This document shows positions 53,677 through 64,000 of a DNA stretch of 64,000 bases, piece after piece (the first letter of the stretch is position 1; each line of letters starts with the position of its first letter). The stretch comes from Linum tenue (lineage: Eukaryota > Streptophyta > Magnoliopsida > Malpighiales > Linaceae). The notes under the pieces are model-generated. The model made no database searches. It was given only the letters and a program-made list of their open reading frames with translations, and was not told the DNA's origin. The position numbers and the translations under genes are program-made. The stretch lies in the NCBI GenBank assembly GCA_946122785.1, contig CAMGYJ010000008.1:52400963-52464962 (forward strand). Direction: 5' to 3'.

Positions 53677-56625
53677 TGTAACATCCTGTTTAGGCTAAAA
53701 TCGTATTACTATCGCTAGAAAATTTCACGATTTAAATTCGAGCATTTTGGTAGTATTTTGACAAAAATCGGATTATCAATCGATCGGATAAGTATACGTA
53801 TTAATTATATATAAAATCGCTGAATTTAGCTCCGACCAGGGTTTAATGTGTTTTTATCAAGAATTTGACCCGGAGCCTATAACTAATATTGACGGGGATA
53901 CTGCAAGGGATATTAGGACGGTCTCGGATTTTAATTCGGGCTCGTTCGTGAAATTGACATTTTAGTACGGGAAGGTTAAACCGGTGTTTGAACGACCAGA
54001 ACTGTGAGGGATTAGCATGGCATATCGGGTTTGTCGTATCACGATAATTATATTGACGCTTAGAATTGACCTTGGTGAATTAGAATGGCATGATTAGGGG
54101 TGTATGGACTTTTATGCTATATGATGAACCATGGATTGTTGTATGATATTATTGACTTGCCCTAGCCGATATGGACCTTGTTTATGTTGATGATTGCATA
54201 CATGTTGCCATTTGTGGCTTAACTATTGATATGACTTCATGGTTATTCGATCAGGTGTTTTAACATGATGTGATATTGCTGTTGTTTTTGGATTCAAAAG
54301 TGGGGGAAATAAACTTCCCAGGGTGATATTATGATGTTTAAGGAGGATGACTTGCACGAGGGTTTATCCCGAGGAAGTGCAATTATATGACTCCTGATTT
54401 ACCTATGTTGAGCCAATTATGGCCAGGTCAAGTACATGTGCAAGTAACGAATTATGATTAAGCAAGATGAGATATGAATCATGTATAAGGATACCAAGTA
54501 AGAGTACTTTGGTCTCATGGTCAATTACATAGTAATTAAGGCTCCCCATGTTATTACTCCGTTATGATATGTTATGTCACACCCTTGATGTGGTGTTGAC
54601 CGTTGATTCATCATGAGATATGACCACACCCAGAGTGGTGTTGAGTCCGATATGACCACACCCAGAGTGGTGTCAGGTCCGATATGACTATACCTAGTGT
54701 TTTGACTTGTTTGCTAGATGTATGGTATGGGTATGCTCTGTTATGAACTCACGATGCTATGATTATCTCACTCAGCTATGAGCTGACCCTCTTTTATTCT
54801 TCTTCTCTGCTTATGCTATGTGTAAGCAAATCATCATCATCAGCAGTAGATAAGTGTTAGGTGGGAGAGGAGCTAGAGTTGAAGTTAGGATGAGGTATGG
54901 TCTTTAACTATTCTGTGCTTGGACTACTACTCGGGATTTTGGCCAGTGATCCACACCTTTTTGTAAAAATGTTTTGAGAACGTTTTTCATGTGCATACTA
55001 GCTTCTGATGTAGTGTGAGATATCCACAGGTGTGGAAAGTTGATGATATGTGTATATGTTGTGTAACTGTGTAAGTTGTGACGATTATGGTATGTACAAG
55101 TATGGTATGCAGTTGTGGAGTATGAAAAGTGTGGCTATGGCTAAGAAAAGCCAATGCATATGGTTGTGAGTATATATGTTTGTGATAAATTATTTTGCAG
55201 GATAAGTTGCAAGAACTGTTAGCCCATTACGCGAGTAATTCATGTCGAAATTTTATTTGGGTAAATTTTGATAATTAATGTAACACCCAAGATTAATTCC
55301 GCTGCAATTGTATGAACAATATGATTAGGCAAAATGTATAGGGTAGAGTGTTACAGTTTGGTATCAGAGCCTGGTTTCGATCCAGGGACCTGTGGGTTAT
55401 GGGCCCACCATTGACTAAACTATCGAGGAAGAATATCAAGTATGTTGGGGTATGTATGACCACATCCGACGGGATGTTGGGGTATGTATGACTACATCCG
55501 ACGGGATGTGGGGTATGTTTCCCGGGAGAGTGATTAGCATGGGAGTAGCCAGGCGCCTATAAGTAAAACATGATAAGACACACATGCATAAGTCAAGGTG
55601 GTTGAGTCTTTTGCCCATTGGGATATGAAGATGGCTGAGGTCCGATCCTAAGTTTTGACTTGTTTGCTAGATGTATGGTAGGGGTATGCTCTATTATGAA
55701 CTCACGATGCTATGATTAAATTGTAACATCCCGTTTCGGCTGAAATCGTATTACTGTCGCTAGAAAATTTCACGATTTAAAATCGAGCATTTTGGCAGTA
55801 TTTCGACAAAAATTGGATTATCAATCGATCGGATAAGTATACGTATTAATTATATATAATAAATTGTAACATCCTGTTTCGGCTAAAATCGTATTACTGT
55901 CGCTAGAAAATTTCACGATTTAAAATCGAGCATTTTGGCAGTATTTCGACAAAAATCGGATTATCAATCGATCGGATAAGTATACGTATTAATTATATAT
56001 AAGAAATTCAGCGATCCCGGCTCCGACCTAAATAATAGCCGAAATTCATGGATTAGAACCAGAGGATTAATTACCTTGCTGCAGGAAGCTCGTATATGAA
56101 ATTTGGGCTCAATCCGACTTGCGGATACTCCGAAACCCTAATTCCTTCGATTGAAAACTCGAGAAATTATCATACCAAAACTTCACTATAAGCTTCTAGA
56201 TTAATCAGCTATGAGATACGGAAGGATTACAAGAAGATTAGAAAATTATTGGATTACCTATGATCGAGAATCGACCTCTGTCGTTCCTGTCGAACTCTCC
56301 ACTACGCGCTCTGTTATTCTGTTTCTCTCAGTTTGTAATTGAGAAAGAATGGGGACGAGGGGTTTAATGAATGAAAAAGGTGCAGAGGTAGCTGCCCTCC
56401 TTTGCTTTCTGCCAAACCCTCTCATTGTGACACATAAACATATACGTGTAATACTAATTGATATATATATTATATATATATAAATAATTATATATAATTA
56501 ATACGTATACTTATCCGACCGATTGATAATCCGATTTTTGTCGAAATACTGCCAAAATGCTCGATTTTAAATCGTGAAATTTTCTAGCGACAGTAATACG
56601 ATTTTAGCCGAAACGGGATGTTACA
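53677..56625. mobile_element. Rearranged Ty3/gypsy insertion with inverted LTR ends, TSD GTAGA
   Basis: GTAGA at 53672-53676 and 56626-56630. The left end is an LTR (53677-55355, TGTAACATCC ... GAGTGTTACA) followed by a TGGTATCAGAGC primer site. The right end (about 56465-56625) is the inverted first ~150 bp of that LTR instead of an LTR end. Between them are a fragment duplicated from 54695-54760 (at 55650-55718), a 27-34-bp tandem repeat (55440-55520), and two tandem copies of the LTR start (about 55727 and 55867). No polyprotein. Confidence 0.75.
55359..55370 (+). promoter_or_regulatory. Primer-binding site (Met tRNA type)
   Basis: TGGTATCAGAGC three bases after the LTR end. Confidence 0.8.
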
Positions 56626-56664
56626 GTAGAACAATATGTTAATAGGGAGGAGGTTTGCAATTTT

Positions 56665-56848
56665 AGCTTGTAAGGTGATTCCGGTTTGGTTCACCACATT
56701 TTGCATTTTGTACAAGCTCAATTCATCTTGTCCCAAACACTACGCAAGTATCTAGCGTTATGGAACAATTTCAATCGAGCTTTGTAAGGTGATTCCAGTT
56801 GGTTCACCACATTTTGCATACTGTACAGGCTCGCTTCATAAAACTACC
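56665..56848 (+). repeat. Two copies of a ~60-bp unit in the MULE 3' region
   Basis: TTGTAAGGTGATTCC, TTGGTTCACCACATTTTGCA and TGTACA(A/G)GCTC occur at about 56669 and 56785. Confidence 0.8.
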
Positions 56849-57620
56849 TTCTTGGATTCCTACTAGTACCAGACTTGTTCACAATGCAGGGTTTGTTACA
56901 ATGGCACAGCGGCCCAACAACGTCATTTGTGTTGGTTGAACCAGAAGATCCCTCCAATGCAGACATTATTCTTCTTACTGAAAAGAAACATCCCATTCGT
57001 GTATCAAACTGGGGTTTTAGCACAACCTTTTCCTAATTCCAACCAGTTGCGATGGAAAGAGGCAGACAGGGGCAGGGTTAATAGAAGAATAGAAGAACTT
57101 ACCCTCGCGATTTGAAGACAAAGGGTTCCTTGATCGAACCAATATTCTTCCCTGACCAGGAGGGTTCCTCAATCGAACAAGCTGTGAAACGGGGGAGAAG
57201 CGATGGCGGTTAAGGTCGCGACGGTGGGAAGCGACAGCGGTGAGGGTGGAGATGGTGGGAAGCGACGGCGGTGAAGATTGCGACGGCAGGGAGCGACAAC
57301 GGTGAAGGTCGCAACAACGGTGGCGGCGACCTTTCCTCGCTTCGTCTCTATCATGAGCCACCCAAACCTAGGATTTTGGGGGAACATTTGAAATGAAAAG
57401 GGGTAATAAAGTTAATAAAATTAGTAGTTAATTGAAATCCTACGTGGAATCCTACGAGGCGGCTGATGTGTCCGGCACCGTTACAATTAAACTCACGATA
57501 ACGGGGTTCTATCCATTTAATTACGCGAAACAGTAATTTTGGATAATACTTTGTATATTAATAGTTGTGGATATAAATCCCCGATACATAATAGTTATGG
57601 ATATTATATTGTATTTGCCC

Positions 57621-58011
57621 TAAAAAAAATGAGATGACTGCAATGTTTGAGGTCTACAAGTTTAGGTATGCACCTCCACCCACAGAGTCTAAGCCTACTA
57701 CTCAAACTACTCCTACTGTGACTGTGAGGGGAAGTACTAGTACCGATCTACGGTATTGGGAGGACATTTGAAGCTCGGTTCCAGCAGAAGAGAAAGGAGA
57801 AACTTGAGAGGCGGGTCGAGGTTCCGGTGAGTTGGACTTCTATTTGAGAGATGTTGATGATGCTATTGACGAGGAACTTGATGATCAGAAGTTTGACATT
57901 CTGAAGTGGTAGACACGGAACACTATTAGATATCTCATTCTTTCATAGATGGTTAGTGATATCTTAGCGGTTCTAGTTTCCTTTGTTGCCTTGGAGTCCG
58001 CTTTTAGTAGT
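57621..58011 (+). pseudogene. hAT transposase, C-terminal part (right of MULE insertion)
   Basis: Resumes with MTAMFEVYKFRYAPPP, then after a frame break ELDDQKFDILKW, a TAG where a second W is usual, then MVSDILAVLVSFVALESAFSS. This is the hAT dimerisation domain (pattern: FDILEWW...MARDIL.IPVS.VASESAFS). Two in-frame stops lie in the domain. It is cut at 58011 by the LTR of the next element, so the gene was hit by two separate insertions. Confidence 0.82.
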
Positions 58012-59644
58012 TGATTTGGGCCTAAATGTACACTTTTTATCCCTCATTTCTTGTTCGTTATGCTTAGTTGATCACCATACCTCGACCTATTTTACGCTAG
58101 GTTGTGCTAGTTTTGGTACATTTAAGGTCATAGCACGTGTGGGAAGGTCCAGGACGAGTTTCAGGTCATTCGGAGGTCAAAACGAGCCAAAAAGTGGAGG
58201 CTGAGCCCTATTAACGGGTAGGAGCTTCATTTCACGGTCTTAGAGACCGTGAACTGAAAGACCAGACCGTGAAGTGACCAATTTCCAGAACGATTTTGGA
58301 AGTTACTAGCATTTTAGAGAGAGTTCTATGTCTTAGACCGTGAACTGAAGCACCCGGTCGTGAACTTTAGTAGGTTTTGAGAATAAAGAGGGTTTTCTAG
58401 TGAGAGATTATGTTTTCCTCTTCCCGTTTTAGAGAGAGAAAGTGTCATCCAAAGGAGGAAGAAGGAGATTGGCCTCAATTTAAGTAGACGATTGAAGATC
58501 CCTTCTTCTTAAGGGAGATTCCAGCAAGAAGGAAGGAAGTTTTTCATCTCTCCATGGTTCTTTCTCTCCTTTTTGTTGTTTTCCTTTGCCTAGCTATGGA
58601 TTAGCCTTCCTACTCACTTGGGTATTGTGAAACCTAGTCTAGATGTATGTTAGGATGCAAGAACTTGATTCTATGGTGTTGATTGTGTGTTATATATAAC
58701 ATTTGAGATATTTTTCATGGATGATTGAGTCTGCTAGATTTTACTCATGATTGGTTCATTTTGACCTAGGTGGAGAGAATCACCTTATTGAAAGAGGCTT
58801 TAGGAACCTTGATTCTTGGCCAATTTGTGTCGCCCACCTAGTCAAGTTTAGGACAAACCTTAAATTAATCATGATTTGTGAGTGTTGCTTGCATTATATC
58901 TTTGTTGGGTCAAAATTAGCCTAGTGGGTGGAAATCCCCTTTTGGCCTATAAGGAGCTTGACCTCCTAGTCTCTAGGGTAGTCCCTTCTAGGTTTATCTA
59001 GGGCCAAAACCTCAAGTATCAGAGTAGTACCATGATTCTAGTGTGATTGGTCTATCCACCGTGCAGGTGAAGATCCGAGGGCTTGGTTTGCAACCCTTAG
59101 TCGACCGGGTTAGGCGGGTTAGATCGTCTAGCCTATTGTTGTCATCCTTATCCGAAAGGTTAAGAGAGTTAGTCCACTAACTTAATGCAACAATCCTAAA
59201 TTGGTCGACTAAGAGAGTTAGGATTTCCTAGGTTTATCGGTTAAGAAATCTAGGTTCCCTAGCTTTGTGTCGCAATCCTTAATCGATCGACTAGGAATGT
59301 TTATCCCTAGCTAGTTGCATCCGTCTCACGTTGTAAGAACACATCCTTCAATCTAGAGTTTAGTTCATTGCTTCTTAATATGAGACTATGAGGAAAAATA
59401 CCCAGGTAAAGTCCTCACATGTAGAATTCTTCTCGATTTACTTTCCTTGTTTCTTCACTTTGTAGTTTTCATAGTTTTAAACCGAAAACCGTTTTGCTAG
59501 ATAACAACTTAAACGATTGAAGTAGGGGGTACATGGATCGGCCCGAGTTTGACAATTAAATATTTTCCCTCTGCTGCACCCGACTAGAGTTTAAAAACTT
59601 GGGGTCTAGTCGGGATTAATTCGCGGTGTATCCATGGTGAGTCA
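58012..59644 (+). repeat. Left LTR of the second LARD
   Basis: 1633 bp. Includes repeated AGACCGTGAA words (58245-58350) analogous in place to the ACACGGGC/ACCGTGTT cluster of the other LARD, and TAGTCGACCGGGTTAGG/CGACTAAGAGAGTTAGG-like words near 59100-59290. Confidence 0.75.
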
Positions 59645-59847
59645 AGTTTTCACCACCGTTGCCGGGGAACCTTAGGGTCCGTCATCTAGAAAATGTCGCT
59701 TAGTGTTACTCTAGAATTTTCTATCCTGCCTTTTTGTTTGTGTTTTATGTTTCATGTGTGTTATATTTACCACACTTCGTCCTGAAGGGTGGTTTGTGTG
59801 TGTTTGGTTTTCCTCTTTAGTATTTTTGTGTTGGTAGATATCAGATC

Positions 59848-61222
59848 ATGGATACTTGTGATTTCTCCCAAGTGTGGGGGTATCCACCACCACCGAGAGT
59901 GGCTACCCGGGAACTTCATGGGACGATCAAAATGGGGGAAGTCAAGGATGCGAGTTTTACTACCAACCCCCCTTCCAAGATGAACAAGCATACCAATGGG
60001 GGTATCAAGAAGCTTCCCCATATCAAGAAGATTTCCCTCAACAACCCGAGGAGAAATCCAAGTTGGAGTTGGCCATGTAGGCTTTCATGGGGCATTTGAC
60101 ACCATGTGCCACTCCACAATCAGAGGCAAAGAGCGAATTAGAGCTCATGTTTGAGCAACTTTCCCGGGGCACTGATGAAGGGTGCTCTAGCATGGTCCTC
60201 TTGATTGCCGCCCCTTTCGACTTAACCTTTCTACGGGAATCAGAGGAGCTCCTTCAACACAGAGAGAGGCTAGGAGGGCTTGTTAAGCATGCATGTGTAC
60301 AAATTGCTCACAATCGCCTCCTACCATTGGAAGGAAGAAAGGAAGTCGGAGAGGCGAGCCATGAGAATTTTGGAAGAACGAGCTCTGGCATGGATTTCCA
60401 ACCCCTCCCTCCTCCCGATTTGACATGAGAAGAGAAGGTGTCACAAGCTTGTGCACGCCACCGCTTTTCACAATTGGAAGAGCAAGAGGAGGTTGAAGGG
60501 TCAATCAATGAAAACCATGTGGAGTAAGAGGAACTCAACCCAGAGAGCTCCCGTGGTGAGGATGAACAAGAAGGTTGCATTGATGACTCTCATCACTTTC
60601 CCCTTCCCGAGAGAAACTTTGAAGACCAAGTTACGAGTGTGAAGGAGCAAGATAATCCCTTCTATGATCTTGCATGTCATCTTGCCTTCCAAACCGTGCT
60701 TGAAGACACAAATGGGGGGGGGGGGAGAAAGGGGAGGTTGAAGAGGATGAAAGGATCTTTGAAGAGGAGAAAGATATTGAGTGTTCCCCAGGGGAAGAAA
60801 TTGAAGAAGAAGGAAGGGAGGTTGAGGAAGAAGAAGCAGAAAATGGTGTATAAGATGAGGATGAGGTCGAGGTGGATGAAGCATCCACAAGTTACAAGTG
60901 CTATGAAATCTTTCAACGCAACCTCGATGCACTTTTGTAGAAGGACCCATTTGCGGCTCTTTGCCAAGCCAAGGCTAAACCATCGGCAATCCCTCTTGTC
61001 GGATGCGATGGAAGTCAATCGATGACGGAATACATGGCGTGGGGCAAAGAGAAGGAATAAGAAAAGACGAAGAAGAAGAAGAGGTCTCGTGGGTGGAGCC
61101 TCAAAGCCGATCAAGTTCACGAGCTCTCAATCATGGATTCGTCCAATGCTCGTGGCTTAAGGCTTCATCTCACCGACGAGAACCTCAACTTCAAGGAGGT
61201 TCTCCGATGGACCAAAACTTGA
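59848..61222 (+). pseudogene. LARD-encoded acidic protein of unknown function, copy 2
   Basis: Starts MDTCDFSQVWGYPPPP. After a one-base frameshift it continues GYPGTSWDDQ, QPPFQDEQ, SPYQEDF to a TAG at 60078-60080, about 15 codons after SPYQEDF as in copy 1. Later blocks: LVKHACVQIAHNRL (compare IEQACARLAHEN), FYDLACHLAFQTVLED, a long Glu-rich run (60720-60890), DPFAALCQAKAKPSAIPLVG, and KKRSRGWSL with RLHLTDENLNFKEVLRWTKT, then a TGA. Several further frameshifts exist, so this copy is dead. The family is not one I recognise. It is acidic, lacks membrane segments and zinc knuckles, and is conserved mainly at both ends. Confidence 0.65.
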
Positions 61223-61253
61223 GGAGCAACCATCTAGCTTATGATGTAAAAGT

Positions 61254-61278
61254 AGCGCTTGTTGGGAGGCAACCCAAC
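61254..61278 (+). repeat. Conserved hairpin-like motif after the ORF
   Basis: GCGCTTGTTGGGAGGCAACC, 30-odd bases after the ORF stop, as at 24467-24490. Confidence 0.6.
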
Positions 61279-61469
61279 GTAGGTTCGTGTTTATTTTTAT
61301 GTTAAGTAATATTATTGTGCAATAAGCTCGCTTTGCGCGAGCATGTGTGTGGGTTATTTGTCTTTGTCTCCTTGAAGTTTGCTCCTTTTCATATCCGGTC
61401 CAGTTCTGTCCTACTTTCACTCACTAAGCTATGCAGTAACATCGTTCTACCCTTATCTTACACCATGAG

Positions 61470-61514
61470 GGCAATGTCGAGCTTAAGTGTGTGTGTGTGT
61501 GTGGGGGGGGGGGG
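61470..61514 (+). repeat. Internal (GT)n-(G)n PPT-like tract
   Basis: GAGGGCAATGTCGAGCTTAAG, then (TG)n and G(11-12), in the same place relative to the ORF as in the other LARD. Confidence 0.65.
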
Positions 61515-62279
61515 TAGTTTATTATTATGCTTGTGTGAGTGTGATTGAGTGCTTGGAGCCTTGATGTATGCCCAAATTTGAAAAATTTGCGGGCTCCAAG
61601 CAATGCTTGCTTGATCAAAGTGGCCGGTTTGTGGGAGAATCTCGTGTTTATTGGGCATTGACCTTGAATTGTTGCATGTGATTGAGTGTGTCCTATGATG
61701 ATGACTGAAAGGTGCATTAGGATATTGCAAATTTCTAGTTCTCATGTGTGCAAAAATGAATGGATGTCTTGACTCGAATACTTGTTGATTACAATTTGCA
61801 TGCATTGTGTTTGTGAATTGGAATAGATGGTTGAGTGACTAGGTAGCCATGTGATTTTTAAGCCAATCGTTTTCTTCTTATTCACTTAGATCCCTCTTAC
61901 CATGGCGAGTAACATCACAGTTGTAACTAGTGAGTATGATGGAGGTATAGGATTAGTCCACGCCCAAATGTTGATTGTCCCGAAATGCTCTATTCCCTAG
62001 TGAACCCCTTTGAGCCTTGTGACTTTGGGGGTTGTTCTCTTGCGGGAGCTTTTCAGTCGTAAGCTTAATGGTGTTTGATAGAACGACCCCTTTCTTCTTG
62101 TCTATACGTGATTCGTCATTATGCCCCGAAGTTCAAGCTTTGGAGCTCCATTGAGATTCTACAGAGGAGGATTTTGCGCGATTCTTGCTAGGAATGAAAG
62201 AGAAAAGAGTAGTGTTGGAGTAAGTTCTTAATTGAGAGCATTGGTTGTTAAATGTTAATGTGGCAAGTGCTTTACTCTC

Positions 62280-62350
62280 TAGTACCCTCCTCAAAAATGA
62301 AAGAAAAGAGAAAAAAGAAAGAAAAGAAAAGTAGAAAGAAAATGAAGCGA
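62280..62350 (+). repeat. Purine-rich GAAA-type tract
   Basis: AGAAAAG words over about 70 bp. Low complexity. Confidence 0.8.
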
Positions 62351-62765
62351 AAAGAGGGAATAAAACAGGGTAAATAAAGTAGAGAGTGCCACAAAAATCA
62401 AAGTGTATGCTCTAGGAAGGGTTTCTTGGCACTCAAGCCATCGAAACACCCAAATCGTTGTGGAACTCCTTCACTACTACGTTTGAAATGGGATAGCAAG
62501 AATAGACCGAGGAAGTGTGCTTGAATGAAGTTCATGATGGGTGATAGTTTGGAAAGGAGGAAGTAAGATTTTTGGCCGATGGTAGTGGCCGTTGTGTGTA
62601 GGGAATGTTCTTATTCGAAGCCATAGAACCTTCGGTTTTAGGGTGAAGATGTAGGACCTCATATTGTGTTTGCCACCGCCCAAAAAGCCCTTTTCCCATG
62701 TCCAAGACAATTGCCAGTCATTTGAACACGTGTCTAAGACCTTCGAACAAGCTAGTGATGATAAC

Positions 62766-64000
62766 CAGGGGCGGAGCCAGGATTTAGCATTTGGGGGGGG
62801 GGGGGGGGGGGGGGAGTTTCCTTAATATGTTACCGAAATACTAAAAAATACTAATAATCAAAATAATTTAAAATGCTAATTTTATTTTACAACTACACAA
62901 AATATTTTCATATTGAAATCACTATAAATCAAACAAATTTAAAAATTAAATAATATATTTAAGTATTGTGTGGCACATTCTGTTTCCATAACTACTAAAT
63001 GAATGCCTACCAATATTAATACTTAGAAAAAGTGATTCGTTATATATAGGGGTGGGCAACGGGAAACGGGTATTTGGGTATACCCGTACCCGTCCCGTTT
63101 TTTAAGGGTTACGGGTACTCATATTACCCGTAATATTATAAACGGATGGGACTTGGGATTGTACATTCCTAATATGGGTACCCGCGGGTTACCCGCGAAT
63201 ACCCGTTTGGGTAATATGGGTACCCGTTATACCCATTCAAATCATGAATCATCCCAATATCAACTATATGCCCAGCCTGCCCTTAACCTTTTTGCTCCTA
63301 ACTATTATTCTTTGCAGGACAACACTTTCTGCATTCAACAACACAAGAAAAGTAGTAGCATGCCTCCCATTTGATTGTGTTGAATGAAACTTCTTATTTG
63401 ATAATTTGGTGCTTGGAATGATTTATTTCTATGTGTTGTGATTGTTCATGAATGTGTAATTTGCAAATCAAGTATTTGTGATTGAGATGTATTTTGTGTC
63501 TTGTGATTGTTAAGCAAATACAAGTTAAGTTTAAACTTTTGTTAAAATTTTAGTGGTTTAAACTTTGGGTATTTATGGGTAGTATGGGTACCCGTTTCCC
63601 ATATGGGTTTGGGATATGGGATGGACTTTGGTCTTCAAATGGGACTGGGTACCCGTTTAAAACGGGACGGGTATCCCGTCCCGTCCCGTTGCCCACCCCT
63701 AGTTATATATTATCTCAACGGAAAATAAAATATTACAAATATTCATCATGTATCTCAAAGTGTTTTTAATATTGAAGGACTTAATTGTCTATTTTGAAAT
63801 AAAGTGCTTCGATAAACTAAAATTAATTACTTAATTGATGTAAAGGTAAATTAATAACTAAAATGAAAAACTTAACTATCCAATAATTGTTTACCATAAA
63901 AGAGGAGGTGACTTTAATGAATAGTTGTAATTGTAAAGTGAACGAATTATTTAGGCTTAGTGGCTTACCATACCATTAGTAAGTTTACCATTAGTAAAAC
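62766..64000 (+). mobile_element. hAT element with CAGGGGCGGAGCC end, right end outside window
   Basis: CAGGGGCGGAGCCAGGAT is a widespread plant hAT terminus (compare CAGTGGCGGATCCAGGG at 30944). A run of about 21 G follows (62793-62813). The right terminus is not seen before 64000. A hAT MITE is nested at 63047-63701. Confidence 0.55.
63047..63701. mobile_element. hAT MITE, 8-bp TSD
   Basis: GTTATATA at 63039-63046 and 63702-63709. Ends TAGGGGTGGGCAACGG and CCGTTGCCCACCCCTA. Subterminal zones are full of the palindromic word GGGTACCCG and variants. An open frame at 63153-63374 is chance. Confidence 0.93.

Larger units (their letters stand above)
44585..57620. mobile_element. Autonomous-type MULE (~5.05 kb without insertions), inserted in a hAT gene
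   Basis: About 80 bp at each end are inverted copies (GGGCAAATACAATATAATAT, CCATAACTATTATGTATC, TTTATATCCACAGCTATTAA mirrored at 57540-57620). The flanks are A-runs preceded by T (TAAAAAAAA) on both sides, consistent with a 9-bp TSD in a low-complexity site. It contains a MURA-type transposase gene and GC-rich subterminal zones. A CACTA (47588-52616) sits in the gene and a Ty3-type insertion (53677-56625) in its 3' UTR. Confidence 0.9.
58012..64000 (+). mobile_element. Second Athila-like LARD, right end outside window
   Basis: The left LTR (58012-59644, TGATTTGGGC ... GTGAGTCA) is followed by CCACCGTTGCCGGGGA (about 59653-59668), like an Athila primer site. The interior carries the same acidic-protein blocks, GCGCTTGTTGGGAGG motif and GT/G tract as the LARD at 21.7-27.0 kb. 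LTRs of the two are not closely similar, so they are related families rather than copies. It is interrupted by hAT insertions from 62766. Confidence 0.82.

Noticed and set aside
53677..55355. A plain solo LTR
   Set aside because: It is followed by a primer site, and the TSD partner is at 56626, not at the LTR end.

Overview
The window looks like plant nuclear heterochromatin, most likely from a eudicot. It is AT-rich with short GC-rich islands. It carries Ty1/copia and Ty3/gypsy retrotransposon remnants, MULE, hAT, CACTA and PIF/Harbinger DNA transposons, many MITEs, and introns with plant-type GT/AG borders. No intact host gene, tRNA, rRNA or CRISPR was recognised. The only clearly host-derived coding pieces are a broken exon of a respiratory-burst NADPH oxidase (RBOH; 18050-18094 and 29897-30019, minus strand) and a DDX6-type DEAD-box helicase fragment carried inside a retroelement (about 19106-19276, minus strand).

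Layout. 1-1.14 kb: unassigned 5'-UTR-like sequence. 1.4-5.0 kb: end of a Tat/Ogre-like LTR, then a truncated minus-strand copia element. 5.4-9.9 kb: a MITE and two non-autonomous MULEs with perfect target-site duplications (TSDs); the second holds a hAT that holds a 5'-truncated LINE tail. 10.86-16.41 kb: a MULE with two convergent genes, a degenerate plant-mobile-domain gene and a MULE transposase. 18.1-29.9 kb: a gag-only Ty3 element arranged LTR-gag-LTR-gag-LTR, inserted in the RBOH exon and itself hit by an Athila-like LARD (21.7-27.0 kb) and a hAT (28.5-29.8 kb). 30.6-33.1 kb: a hAT remnant and a long-TIR MITE. 33.2-35.5 kb: five MITEs of two families, each separated by (TA)n. 35.8-40.5 kb: a PIF/Harbinger element with a duplicated Myb/SANT gene and a catalytically damaged transposase. 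41.2-44.2 kb: a TRIM-like LTR, a copia 3' half and a minisatellite. 44.3-58.0 kb: a five-level nest, hAT gene > MULE > CACTA > small MULE > hAT MITE, with a Ty3 LTR insertion beside it. 58.0-64.0 kb: a second Athila-like LARD cut by the window edge, with hAT insertions.

How the pieces relate. Most boundaries rest on exact TSDs: 9-11 bp for MULEs, 8 bp for hATs, 3 bp for CACTA, 5 bp for LTR elements. This gives the order of insertion directly. The two LARDs share a conserved, otherwise unrecognised acidic protein and conserved non-coding motifs, the best candidate here for something poorly described. The transposase genes are mostly broken by stops, deletions, lost catalytic residues or insertions, so current mobility would need enzymes supplied from elsewhere.
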